Shown here piece by piece: positions 21,940 to 32,194 of a stretch of DNA of 64,000 bases. The notes under the pieces are model-generated. The model was not told where the DNA came from, ran no database searches, and worked only from the letters and a program-made list of their open reading frames with translations. The stretch is from Microdochium bolleyi (Eukaryota > Ascomycota > Sordariomycetes > Xylariales > Microdochiaceae), in the NCBI GenBank assembly GCA_001566295.1, contig KQ964247.1, positions 1,860,001 through 1,924,000 on the forward strand, written 5' to 3'. Each line of letters begins with the position of its first letter. Within the stretch, counting starts at the first letter, position 1. The position numbers were made by a program, and so were the translations under genes.

Positions 21940-23361
21940 CTAAAACGTAGGTCTCGTGGCCATGGGTACCGGTGGGGGCGGCGGCAGCCCATCGCCGCCG
22001 CCATGAGATGCACCCCCATCAGCCAGACCCGGCTTCTTCTTTGGCGGAGGCGGAGGCGGGGCGGGTTTCTTCTTCGCGGCCACGGCGGCGCTGCCGAACG
22101 ATGCCGCCGCATTGGCGAAACCCGAACGGCCACTGCCACCGGCAGCACTGGCTGCCCCTGCCGTCGTGCCACCTCCTCCATCACCTGCTGCAACCCCTGG
22201 ACCACCAACGCCGCCACCGTATTTCTGGTTTAGCGAGTTAGCCGTCTTCAGGCCCGAGGCGACCTGCGCGCCGTGCCGCTCGCGAAAGTTGTTCGCCGTG
22301 CCGGCAGCAGCTTTCGCGTCCGCGAACGATACCGACGAGGGGTCCTTGTTGAGCTGCGACGCCGTGCGGAGTGCGGCCTGCTTCTGCGCCCATGTCGTGC
22401 CTCCTGCTCCCGCCCCCGCCGTTGCTGCTGCTGGTGCTGTCGATGGTGCGGGTGCGGGTGCGGCGCTGCGGCTGCCGATGCCGAAGCCTGGCACCGAGAT
22501 CCCTGCCGCGCCGAGCCGGCCCGCCGCGGCGCTGTTGATGTAGCCCGACTTTGCGGATGCTGCGATCGGTGGTGCCGGGGCAGGACTCCGCGCTGGAGAC
22601 ACGGGCGGCGCGGGCGATGGCGAGCTCGTCCCGCGCGGGGGCAGACGAGGCGGTAGCGACGGCGGGCCCCCGGGTCCAGCTCGCGCCGGTGCCGCCGGGG
22701 GCAGTTGCTTCGGCTGTGTTCCTGACCGGGCTGGCGATATGGGTGGAGTGGGAGCTGTGCGCGATGCGTGGCCCGCTCCTAGGGCCCCGGATCCGGGAGC
22801 CCTGCCGTCCGCGCCGTCTCTGCGGGACGGTGGCGGCGGGAGGTGGGATGTCGAGAGGCCGGAGCTGTCGATCTTGAAGGGCTTCGGCGGCGGTCTTGGC
22901 TGTTCTTCAACGGGGCTGGGCTGCTGCTGCTGCTGCTGTGACGATGCTGGCGGGAGCGCCGGTGGTTTCCGGGCCTGGTTGGGAGCAGCTGAGCTCGGGG
23001 TGGCCTGCCCACCAGCGGCGATGTGCTTGGGCGGCGGGCCGAACGAGTTTGGGTCTTTGAGGGAGGCTATCGGCATGGATGCGCTGCGACCCTCGGAGCT
23101 TGAGGAGTCTCCAGAGCCGCCGAGAGGACGACCGAGGAGGCCGTTCTGGACAGAAAGTCAGGGAACGGGGCTCAGTGGGCTTGGGGGAAGAATACCAAGA
23201 CAGATATAGGCTGCGAGACATACCATGCGGCCACGGACACCCAAGCCAGTGACAGAGCTGGAGCCGGAGCCGGAGCCAGAGCCGGAACCGGAGCCGGAGC
23301 TGGAGCTCGACTTCTCGGGGTGCCAGCCGTTCTTGGCAATGTTCTTGAACGTGTCGGCCAT
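21940..23361 (-). CDS. Proline-rich, low-complexity protein, probably AIM3-like
   Basis: Two exons: 23361-23224 and 23145-21940 (intron 78 bases), 447 residues. The N-terminus MADTFKNIAKNGWHPEK is followed by a Gly-Ser repeat encoded by a GGAGCC-type hexamer array (about 23256-23306). Then come NGLLGRPLGG, PRPPPKPFKIDSSGL, long Pro/Ala/Ser stretches and PPPPP-KKK clusters near the end. One more ordered part (WAQKQAALRTASQLNKDPSS to NNFRERHGAQVASGLKTANSLN) may form helices. The N-terminal GWHPEK motif, the KPFKIDSSGL motif and poly-Pro clusters resemble the fungal AIM3 family, whose yeast member is found at cortical actin patches and binds SH3 proteins. Assignment is from memory of those motifs and is moderate. 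There is no membrane segment or catalytic domain. Confidence 0.75.
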
Positions 23362-23923
23362 GCTTTGACGACAAGCTATTGTGCAACCGTACGAGTCTGG
23401 AGCACGGGTCCGTGTGAGCGGTCGTTGTTGTAGTTGTAGTTGGGCTGGGACGAGGGCAGTCGTCACACCGTGGAGCTTGGTGGATTGGCCGCGACAACGA
23501 GAAGGTGCTGCGCCGAGCCAATGCCGTCAGCGGCGGGGCGGGCCTTTGCTGGCGGTGGTGGTGGTCGGGCTGGACCCCTGCCCAGGCTCGGGCTGTCAAC
23601 CAAGCGGTGGTGCAGCGGTCTATTTCGACAGCTTCCCTGGGGGTGCAGTATGTACATGGTGTTTAGTTTGCGAGCCTTCGTGTTCAATTAGAACGTCGTG
23701 AGATTCTCAGCACAAGCTTGAACGGTTCTTCTGCATTGCCTGGCGGCCTGTGTGGCCAGGGACCAAGGCCGCACCAGCGCTCATTGGTTACCCTGCATAC
23801 CGGAATGCGCCCCTCCAAATATTGACTTTCGGCCCTCAAGTCGCGTGTCGCGCCAGGCGCATCGCAATTCCCAACCTCGCAACCAGAAAGCCACACCCGC
23901 CCAACGCCCATGTCGACGTCGCA
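23362..23923. promoter_or_regulatory. Shared divergent intergenic region (AIM3-like / Mtw1)
   Basis: 562 bases between divergent starts, expected to contain both promoters. Several short purine or pyrimidine blocks are present, with no clear TATA box. Confidence 0.45.
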
Positions 23924-25565
23924 ATGGCAGACACCGAGCTCCTGACAGAGCACTTTGGCTACCCGCCTGTTGTACGTTTCTGCACAATTTCCCCCCTCTC
24001 TCTCTCTCCTCTCTTGACATAACAGCTCCGGCCGCTGGAGTCGCTCACACTACCCCCCCCTCCTCCAGAGTCTCCTCGACGACATCATAAACAGCGTCAA
24101 CATCCTTGCCGAGCGTGCCCTCAACAGCGTCGAACAGGGCCTCCTCAACGCGCCGCCCGCCAGCCTCGGCTTCAAGTCGAAACCTCCGCCAAAGTATACC
24201 GCCACGACCGACCAGCCATGGAACCCAGCCGAGGCCGCAAAGGCCGAGATCGAGGCCGGCACGCACCAGCTCGAGACGCTCCTGTGCGCCAGCATCGACC
24301 GCAATCTCGACAAGTTTGAGCTCTTCGTCCTGCGCAACTTCCTCTGCGTCCAACCCGTCGACATCCGCGACTGGATGCGCCTCAGCCACTACGACGGGCT
24401 CGACTTCCTCGACGCCGCCGTCGCCCACGACGTCGCCGCGGCGGCCAGCCAGAAAAGCGACGTGCCGACGCTCGACAGCATCAACGAGCTGCGCAGGAAG
24501 CTCCGCGAGAGCATGCGCCTCAACGCGCTGCTCACGGCCGAGCGCGAGCGCAACGCCCGCACGCTGCAGAAGCTCCAGCACCTCGTCCTCGGCGGCGCCC
24601 AGATCAAGACCGAGGGCGACGGGGATGCCGGCACCGCGGCGCCAGGCCCAGCAGCGGGCGAGTCAAAGGAGAAGCACGGCCCCAGCCCGTTCGCCTTCCT
24701 GCAGCAAAAGGGCACGCTCTCGGCCGCCGACCGCTCGGCGCCGCTCGCCACGACGACGGCCTTCACGCTCTCGCAGCTGCAGGCCCTGCGCGCGCTGTCC
24801 GAGTCCCTGCGCAACGTGACGCCCGACCTCAGCACGCCCACACCCCCAGATGATGACGATGATGACGACGAAGACGACGACGAGCAAGACAACGCCGGCG
24901 AGCGCAAGCCCACGGGCATCCTGAACGAGGAGAAGTACCGTAGCAAGAGCTGGCGGCGGCAGCGCACAGAGTACGTCGAGCACGCGACGCGGCGGCACCT
25001 CGAGATCGTGCACGGGCTCGAGCTGGGCCGGCACGGCGAGGTGCGCGACGGCGAGTGGCAGGGCGAGGGCAGGCAGCTCGCGCACGGCGAGGTCGAGGGG
25101 CTGGAGAGGGTCGCTGCGATACTGGGCAGGGAGGCGGAGGAGATGGCCGCGTCGGGAGCCGCGACGGCGACAACGGCGACGACAGCAGCAAAGACGACGA
25201 CGCCGGCCGAGAAGCCGGGCGAATCTAGCGGTGCCACTGCCGCCGCTACCGCCGCCGAGCAGCAGCCGGCTCCTCTCATCTCCTTCTCATCGTCTACATC
25301 ATCAAGACGTGGCGCGCCAGCGCCAGCCGCCGCAACGACGCCAGCGGCAAAGAAGTCGTCACGCGTCACCAAGTCCACCGCGACGACACCGGCGACAGCA
25401 GCCCGGGCGGTCTCGGCGTCCAGCAGCCACAAGAAAATCCCTCCGCCCAGCGTCCGTGCTTCGGCGCTGCGGCGCACACCGCCGGGGAGCAGCAGGAAAG
25501 TCCCGGCTGCAGACCATGGAGAGCAGCAGGAGGAGGAGGAGGAGGATCTGATGGATATGTCTTGA
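23924..25565 (+). CDS. mtw1: Mis12/Mtw1 kinetochore protein (MIND complex)
   Basis: Subunit of the Mis12 (MIND) complex that links inner centromere proteins to the outer kinetochore Ndc80 complex. Two exons: 23924-23971 and 24069-25565 (intron 97 bases, pyrimidine-rich acceptor), 514 residues. The family N-terminus reads MADTELLTEHFGYPPV joined to SLLDDIINSVNILAERALN. A helical region with FELFVLRNFLCVQP and a coiled-coil-like ELRRKLRESMRLNALLTAERERNARTLQKLQ follow. After about residue 270 comes an acidic run (about 13 Asp/Glu). Near residues 295-330 is a conserved-looking SWRRQRTEYVEHATRRHLEI. The rest is an Ala/Thr/Pro/Ser-rich tail ending in a Glu run. Yeast Mtw1 is under 300 residues, so the tail is long. 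A second in-phase ATG is not needed. Confidence 0.88.
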
Positions 25566-25956
25566 TGTGCTCTTGTTCTCTTGTTCTCTGGGCGTCGCGG
25601 GCGGATCGGATGGGCATCCGCGCGACTTCTTTTTGGGGGCGGGCGTCGTCTTTGCTGGGTGGTTCTTTTCATGGCGTTCTGTTTTCATTCGGATCTGATA
25701 TATCTACGTATAGCGTTTGCAATGGACATCATACGAAATGGGCTTCCTCCATCTTTCTACAGTGGATGCTGCAGCGATAAGTCACAAATGCGATGCCAGC
25801 CAGTACTTCACGACAGCCCACACGGGCGCAGAAAATATGTGGGAGCGGAGGGAGGAATCGTGTGTTTGGTATACACTAATCTACAGCGCCGGATGGTCTA
25901 TCAGGTTCCCAGCCGGCAGTACTGCACATGGATTTCCACAGAGGCTCTGCGCATGC
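25566..25956. other. Convergent 3' region, no gene seen
   Basis: 391 bases between the stops of Mtw1 (plus) and the PPR gene (minus). No features recognised. Confidence 0.4.
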
Positions 25957-28632
25957 TCATCGCCGCCACGCACCTCCCGGCAGCGGCGTGTCCAGCAGGC
26001 CCTCCTCGGACGAGACATGCCAGAACGTGTGCTTCCAGTAACTGTCCTCCTCCCCGCTACTGCCGCTGCCGCCACCGCCCTGGCCCTGGCCAGCTGCCGC
26101 CGCAGGCTGGCGCGACTCCTCGTACTTGCGCTTCGTGGTGTTTACCAGGCCCCTCGCCTCCTCCCTGCGCCCCTGGCCAAGCAGCATGCGCAGCAGCTCG
26201 AGCTGCGTGCCGAGCGTGGTCAGATACCCGGCCTTGCACAGCTTGTGGTATATATCCAGTGCCTTCATCTCGCCGACGAGCGCGTACCCCTTGATCAGGC
26301 GGTCGTAGAACACGCGGTCCATGTCATCGTAGTCGAGCAGGCGGCGGCGCTTGAGCAGGGACTCGACAGCGACGAGGTCCGGCGGGGAGCGGCTGAAGTA
26401 GTGCTCGACGAGCATCGTGTAGATGTGCGGGGATAGCTCGTGGCCCTCGCTCCAGAGGTGCGCGAGGACGACCTTGACAGCCTCCTTGGCGCGGTCGCCG
26501 CTGCGCAGGAGCAGGTAGATCATCTTGCCGTATGTCTGGAGGTTGGTCTCGAGGCCCGCGCTCTTCATCTGGGACAGGATCTTGTTGACCATCTCGATCT
26601 GCTCCTCCACGGTGTCGAGGTCCGCGAGGCAGGCATCGAGGACTACGGTGAAGGTTGCCGCGTCGGCTTTGATGCCGAGCGAGTCCATGCTCGCGAACAG
26701 CCGGGTGACTTCTTCCTGCCTGTCTTGTCGGATCAGAGGTCGCAGTAAGGTGTTGAACGTGAAGATGTCTGGCTTGAGTCCTTGCCGGGCAGACCATTCG
26801 ACCAGCTTCTCCGCGAGCGGGAGACGATCGGCCCGGATGATACCGGCCAGTGCCGCGTTTATTGGCTCAATGGAGGGCGTGACAACTCGCGAGGTGTCTC
26901 CAGCAGCCACGGCAGCTTTGTATTTCTGCATCAGCTCTTCAAGCGCCTTGATCGCGCCATCGATATTGCCACAGTCGACCAGCCCCGAAACGTAAGTTGT
27001 CCACACGCCAATGTCTAGCGGCATCCTGGATGTGGTGAGTTTGGCCCAGATGTTTGTCAACCCGTGCAGGTTCCGCGCCTTTTTGCACCCATCGAGCATG
27101 ACGTTCCAGGTTCGCAGGGTAGGCTTGAGTCCGACCTTGCGGAGCATGTTCCAACATTGAACGGCTTTGTCGGAGTTGTTCAGAGCCATGTATATGTTGA
27201 TGAATGAGTTGAAGAGATCTGGGTACTTCTGCAACTCGGCTGCGCGCTCGGCAGAGATTGGCTGCTCCGGTCCGATAAACTCATGCCACAGCTTGTCTAC
27301 CTCGTGCCAGTTGCGCGACCCTGAGCGTCGCGCATATGCCAAGGAGAGCCGAGATCCGAAGCGTTTGGGGTCGAATTCAGCCTTGCCAAGAGAGCCAGCT
27401 GAAGACTTTCCTGCCCATTCCCTAGACGGCTCCGTCTCCGTTGCATTCGCGTCCAGATGCTGCTTGATTTTCGGCCACTCCTCAAGCACATATCTCTCGA
27501 GACCCGGGAAAGTGGATCGCATCAGGTTGTGTAGTGTCTCGTCCCTGATGCGGACAACGGTGATCAGTCGTGCGATCTTGTTCAGGAATCGTACAGCAGC
27601 TCGTCGAGCAGCAGGGTTGCTTCGGCGCGAGTCGAGAAGGAGTGTGTACGTGGCAATAGCAAGCGCTGCCGCTTGCGGTCCGAGACTGTCGGAAGGGTAC
27701 TGAGGGAATACACTGCAGAAGGCCGCCGTGAACTTGTCGGATTTTGAGTACCTTGGCACTGAAAACTTGTCGAGGCGTGGAAACCAGAAGCCATCCATCT
27801 CGCTGTCGTGATCGAGGTTGATGGGAAACTTGGGCAACGACAGAACCTTCCAGCAGTCTACGAGATCGGCCAGCATGACGTCCCGCGAGGCGAGGTGGCG
27901 CTCATAGTCCTCGATGGACAAGTCTGGGTTGATGTCGACAAGGCTCTGCACCAGTTTGCTCACGAGAGAGCACCATCGGTGTGGCTTGAGCTCTCCCAGA
28001 TCGGCATAGACTCGGAATATGTCGGCCGCGCTCGGCAGGGCCATTGATGTCATGTCGGCAGCTTTTGCGTTTATGGCCTTGTCGACGAGCTTGGACACGA
28101 CGGTGTAGAAGATCTGCGGAATATACGATTCCGAGTCGCGCACGAGAGGATATATCTCGGTCTTGAGGAAGGCGAAGGCGTCGGAGAGTGGGACATCGTT
28201 GCTATCGACCATGTCTTGTAGCTTGGCCACATCCTGCACCAGAGTCAGGTTGACACCGCCGGATGGCTGCTTTGACTGTGCCGATCGTGAGGTGCCGTTC
28301 TTTGCATCGTGCGCAGCGACGATGTCGTGGAAGATGGCCTCGACCCGTGCAGATGCCTGTGGTTGTTGCGGTTGGCCGCGGCCGGGCCTCGAGCTATTCC
28401 GGTGCCCGTCATTGCGCCCGGGGGCAAGCACCCTCCTCACGGTGCGTGGCGGAGCCCGCTGTGCCGGCCTGGCGGAGGAGTCCTGCTGCGTAGCCTGCGT
28501 GCTGCTGGCGGTGGCTGTGGTCGCAAAGCCGGCGGCGAGGCGGGGAGCCCATGGTTGCGGCTGCTGTTGGTGTGCGCCTGCCGCCGCAAGCCGATGGCGA
28601 CAGCGCAGGCAGACGGTACGCGGCGCACTCAT
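25957..28632 (-). CDS. Mitochondrial pentatricopeptide repeat (PPR) protein
   Basis: Single-exon gene of 891 residues. The N-terminus is a mitochondrial presequence (MSAPRTVCLRCRHRLAAAG then Ala/Thr/Ser-rich, no acids until well inside). It is followed by a low-complexity Gln/Pro/Arg part to about residue 125. PPR motifs are clear from about residue 480 to 770: TWNVMLDGCKKARNLHGLTNIWAKL, VWTTYVSGLVDCGNIDGAIKALEEL, TFNTLLRPLIRQDRQEEVTRLFASM and TFTVVLDACLADLDTVEEQIEMVNKIL. PPR proteins bind organellar RNA. Fungal relatives include CYA-5, needed for COX1 expression in Neurospora, and the overall build is compatible, but I cannot assign orthology. Ser/Gly/Gln-rich insertions near the C-terminus look species-specific. 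Confidence 0.88.
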   Translation of the reverse strand: MSAPRTVCLRCRHRLAAAGAHQQQPQPWAPRLAAGFATTATASSTQATQQDSSARPAQRAPPRTVRRVLAPGRNDGHRNSSRPGRGQPQQPQASARVEAIFHDIVAAHDAKNGTSRSAQSKQPSGGVNLTLVQDVAKLQDMVDSNDVPLSDAFAFLKTEIYPLVRDSESYIPQIFYTVVSKLVDKAINAKAADMTSMALPSAADIFRVYADLGELKPHRWCSLVSKLVQSLVDINPDLSIEDYERHLASRDVMLADLVDCWKVLSLPKFPINLDHDSEMDGFWFPRLDKFSVPRYSKSDKFTAAFCSVFPQYPSDSLGPQAAALAIATYTLLLDSRRSNPAARRAAVRFLNKIARLITVVRIRDETLHNLMRSTFPGLERYVLEEWPKIKQHLDANATETEPSREWAGKSSAGSLGKAEFDPKRFGSRLSLAYARRSGSRNWHEVDKLWHEFIGPEQPISAERAAELQKYPDLFNSFINIYMALNNSDKAVQCWNMLRKVGLKPTLRTWNVMLDGCKKARNLHGLTNIWAKLTTSRMPLDIGVWTTYVSGLVDCGNIDGAIKALEELMQKYKAAVAAGDTSRVVTPSIEPINAALAGIIRADRLPLAEKLVEWSARQGLKPDIFTFNTLLRPLIRQDRQEEVTRLFASMDSLGIKADAATFTVVLDACLADLDTVEEQIEMVNKILSQMKSAGLETNLQTYGKMIYLLLRSGDRAKEAVKVVLAHLWSEGHELSPHIYTMLVEHYFSRSPPDLVAVESLLKRRRLLDYDDMDRVFYDRLIKGYALVGEMKALDIYHKLCKAGYLTTLGTQLELLRMLLGQGRREEARGLVNTTKRKYEESRQPAAAAGQGQGGGGSGSSGEEDSYWKHTFWHVSSEEGLLDTPLPGGAWRR

Positions 28633-29052
28633 GCCGCTGAGGCCGTGTGTTTGGAATCAAGCTTCTGCGAGTCTCTCGGCGTCCCGGCAGCTGGGGGCAC
28701 CTTGACGTTGTGGTTGTCGTCGCAGTCGTTGGGGGCGTCGTTGTCGTGTGCAGAGACTTGGGAGGTTTAGCGCTTGGCCAGCAGCGAAAGTGCATTCGAA
28801 ATACCGTTGCAGGTCCGCGTCCGCCGGACGGCGCTCCACCGGGCCCCCGTGCCTGCCCGCGCGACCCCTACTGGACTGCGCTAGAATCCTCCGGACCGGG
28901 CTACGTCACAGTCAGCACGCCGTCCGCGATGATCCAGAGCTCCCTCTGTTGACCCAGGTCCAACACCCAGGGTATGTGAAGCTGTCTCGCCCATATTCAG
29001 GCGTACTAGACCTCAATTGTACCAAGCACGCACTCTGCTGCCACTGCATACG
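28633..29052. promoter_or_regulatory. Shared divergent intergenic region (PPR / acid phosphatase)
   Basis: 420 bases between divergent starts. No TATA box or known site recognised. Confidence 0.45.
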
Positions 29053-31040
29053 ATGACGACCCTCATCCCCAGAAAGCCGTACTCAGAGGACGAGCTGCGG
29101 ACGCTCTACCCGGCCGGCCTGGAGCTCCAGCTTGTCCAGATCCTCCTCCGCCACGGCGAGCGTACTCCTGTACGCGCCCGCTTCCAGAATGCTGGACTCG
29201 CTGCGTATGTCCTGTTACTAGATGCATCTTGATGCCCATACTGAACGTCTTCCAGGTACTGGCCCTACTGCTCGGCTGCTCGCCAGCTCCAGAGCGTGGC
29301 CCTCGACCGGTCAACCGGGCAGTTCACGCCCCTCGAGTGGAAGCGGCGGATGGAGACGTTCGGCCCCAACGACGAGCCGGTGCTGGCCACGGGCCCCCGC
29401 GGCGAGCTCGACGGCATCTGCGACATGGGCATGCTGACCGACCGCGGCCGCGAGACCACCTACGACCTCGGCTCCCGCCTACGCCGCCTCTACGTCGACC
29501 AGCTCGGCTTCCTGCCCGCCAAAATCACCGACGCAGACAGCCTCTACCTCCGGGCGACACCCATCCCCCGCGCCCTCGAGTCCATGCAGGAGACCTTCGG
29601 CGGCCTCTACCCCCGTGCCACGCGCGATCCGGACATGGCCCCCCCGTCCATCCTCACCCGCAACAATGCTGACGAGACTCTCTTCCCCAATGACTCGAAT
29701 TGCCGCCGGTTCGCGCTTCTTGCACGGGCATTTGCCAACCGGGCCGCCCAGCGCCACAACGACTCGGACGACATGGCGTACCTGACCAAGATCTACGGCA
29801 AGTGGATGACTTCGGAAAAGGTCGCCGTCGACTCTCACCCGCGTCTCAACGGTCTCATGGACACAGTCAACTCGACCCGGGCGCATGGCCCGGAGACGAA
29901 GCTACCAAAGGCATTCTACGACGACAAGGCGATCAGAATCATGGAGAAGAGTGAGTTCACGTAGTGTATACACATCTGTACCCGGCGTTTAGCCGTCCCA
30001 AAGATAATAGGCTACAAAGACTTTCCCAATGTTCATCTTGCTAACTTATAGCGACCTATCAGTCTCCAATGAAGAGTGGTTCCAAGGCTACAAGGAGTCT
30101 CAGGAATACCGCACGCTCGGCATTGGTGGCCTGCTAGGCGACGTAGTGAGCAGGATGGTCGGCAGCGCCGAGCGCTCGACGGCGGACGGCGCGTACGAGA
30201 TCGCCGACGCCCTCCAGGCCAAGGCCATGCGCGAGGGCAAAGGGGCGACTCCGATCCGATTTGGGCTGAGCGGGTGCCACGATACGACGCTCGCCGCGGT
30301 GCTCGCAAGCCTGGGCGCGTTCGACACGGACCGCTGGCCGCCGTACACGAGCCACATTGCCATCGAGCTGTTCCGGCAGAAGCAGCAGCAGCAGCAGCAG
30401 GATGCTCAACCCGGGGCTACACCTGCCCAGTCGAGTGTGCTGCCCGCCGTGCCGCCGGCGAAGGACACCACGGTCGTGTCCAAGCCGGGCTTCTTCTCAT
30501 CTCTGTTCTCCTGGGGTGCGTCATCGGCCAGCGCAAAGGTGGTGCCTGGCACACCACCCCCAGGGATCGGGCGCAAGAGGAGCGAAACCCTGACGGACAA
30601 CGAGCGGAGGCAGCTCGACGGATATTACGTCCGGCTGCGCTATAATGACGCAGTGGTCACAATCCCTGGCTGCAAGGCGCCGGGCAAGCACCTTGAGGGC
30701 GATGAGAGCTTTTGCACACTGGTATGTTGCCGCTCTTTACCGAATCGTCATCCCTCGTTCCAGTACGAAACATGATATAGCCGTGGCTAACCCGAGTGCT
30801 AACTTCGTCATCTCGCAGGCCGAGTTCAAGGCCATCGTAGACAAAGTATGTTCCCGGAACGCCCCATGCTCTCCCCCCCCGGAACATAGTTCCTTTTGTT
30901 CCGTGGCACTAACTGATATCAAACAGTTCACACCCGAGAACTGGAAGAACCAGTGCCTCGCCAACCTCGACGCGCCCGCGTTCCCGGCCAAGCCCGAGCC
31001 AGCCGGCCACTCCTCCCGTTCTCCTCCGCCTCCCGCGTGA
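29053..31040 (+). CDS. Histidine acid phosphatase family protein (ACP6-like)
   Basis: Histidine phosphatase superfamily, branch 2. Five exons: 29053-29204, 29256-29950, 30063-30721, 30819-30845 and 30927-31040. Phases agree and the product is 548 residues. The nucleophile motif RHGERTP is at residues 33-39 and the proton-donor HD is H355-D356 (in GCHDTTLAAVLASLG). Both are needed for catalysis and both are intact. There is no signal peptide, unlike phytases, so an intracellular role is more likely; human ACP6, a mitochondrial lysophosphatidate phosphatase, is the closest type I can name. Between the HD motif and the DGYYVRLRYND strand is a poly-Gln and Pro/Ser-rich insertion of about 80 residues. 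Exon 4 is only 27 bases (AEFKAIVDK). Confidence 0.85.
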
Positions 31041-31483
31041 GCGCAGATAGGGGTGACTTCGACAGCTGTGTGTTTCTTTTCCGGTACTGCTTCGTCGCCC
31101 TTTGATCTGTTTCGAAGCTTGAGCATGCATGTACTCCCAGTGGTCGTGTATATATGTACTTTTCGTCAGCCGGTGAAAATTTGTCACTAATCTACCATTC
31201 GGTGCGCTTGTCTTGTTCCACGCAGCTGAAACTCAAACGAAGCGGAGGACGACAACAGCGTCAAAGTTGTCACAGCCTCACATAGCGTAGATACATAGAC
31301 AGATTTGTCCATAGATCGTCTGACATGGGTATGTGGTGAGTCGAGTGCCATGGTCCAGCCCACATCCAGGCAGATGGGAATGCTGTAGATGTGTCGATTC
31401 CATTCCAGCGTGACTCCGTGTTATCGTAACCCCGATCCAGATCGTAGACTCCCACTATCTCCGTAGAGCACTTGGCAGAACAT
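31041..31483. other. Convergent 3' region, no gene seen
   Basis: 443 bases between the stops of the acid phosphatase (plus) and Vma22 (minus) genes. No features recognised. Confidence 0.4.
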
Positions 31484-32194
31484 CTACAGAACTGTGACTT
31501 GGTTTTGCGCCACCGTGCTCGGGGACGGCTCTGCAGACACACCGCCCTTGTTCGCAGCAGCAGCTTTTGCGCGCCTCTTGCGCGCCCGCCGGACCTCGAT
31601 CTCGAGCTCCGCCATCGCGGCTGCCACCGTGGCCAGCCGGGGCACGGCGTGCTCGACGGCGCGGACGGCCTGGGCCTGGGCCTGGCGCAGGGCCATGGGC
31701 GTCATCATGCCGAACCACCGGATGGGATCCACGGGTGGCTGCGGCGGTTGGTCTAAGGGCTGATCCTGGCCGTCCTCCTCCTTGGCCCCCCCCTCCTGTG
31801 ATGATGGTGCCGATCGTTCTTGGTCTGACTTGCCATCCACGGCTTTCGATTGTTCCTGCGGCGGCTGCTGCTTTGCCGCCCCATCTTGCCGCACGACAGA
31901 GAATTTGGGACCGTTCGTGTCGCCGCCGCCGCCGTTCCCGGTGGTGCTCATGGACAACGTCCTCGACGCACGCATCCTCTCGTCATAATAGTCCCTGCCA
32001 TACCAGCCGACGCCGCGCTCGGCGGCGAAGTTGGCCCGCGCGAGCTGCTGGTACATGCTCGTCTGGAGGCTGTTCAGCTCGGCCCGCAGCGACGTGTACT
32101 CGTCGAGCAGGTGCAGGTAGCGCTCGAGGAGGGCGTCTATCGCGGCATCGTGGCCGCCGTCGTGGTGATGTTGCTGAGTGGCGGGTGGCGGCAT
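31484..32194 (-). CDS. vma22: Vacuolar ATPase assembly factor Vma22 (CCDC115 family)
   Basis: ER-localised factor that, with Vma12 and Vma21, assembles the membrane sector of the V-ATPase; known for yeast Vma22 and human CCDC115. Single exon, 236 residues. The family pattern is an N-terminal helix pair (IDALLERYLHLLDEYTSLRAELNS, then YQQLARANFAAERGVGWYGRDYYDERM), a long variable Gln/Pro/Glu-rich linker, and a C-terminal block PIRWFGMMTPMALRQAQ with a helix to about residue 210. The tail is Lys/Arg/Ala-rich. No transmembrane segment, as expected for this peripheral protein. The ATG at 32194 is the first in frame and immediately precedes the conserved helix. Confidence 0.85.
   Translation of the reverse strand: MPPPATQQHHHDGGHDAAIDALLERYLHLLDEYTSLRAELNSLQTSMYQQLARANFAAERGVGWYGRDYYDERMRASRTLSMSTTGNGGGGDTNGPKFSVVRQDGAAKQQPPQEQSKAVDGKSDQERSAPSSQEGGAKEEDGQDQPLDQPPQPPVDPIRWFGMMTPMALRQAQAQAVRAVEHAVPRLATVAAAMAELEIEVRRARKRRAKAAAANKGGVSAEPSPSTVAQNQVTVL

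Noticed and set aside
21972..23209. Plus-strand frames opposite the AIM3-like gene (up to 156 codons)
   Set aside because: Ala/Arg/Gly/Cys-rich shadows of a proline-rich gene; no domain and no consistent splicing.
24389..25672. 427-codon minus-strand frame opposite Mtw1
   Set aside because: Mirror of a GC-rich, Ala/Asp/Ser-rich coding region; long Ser and Ala runs and no domain. The plus strand has recognised Mis12 sequence.
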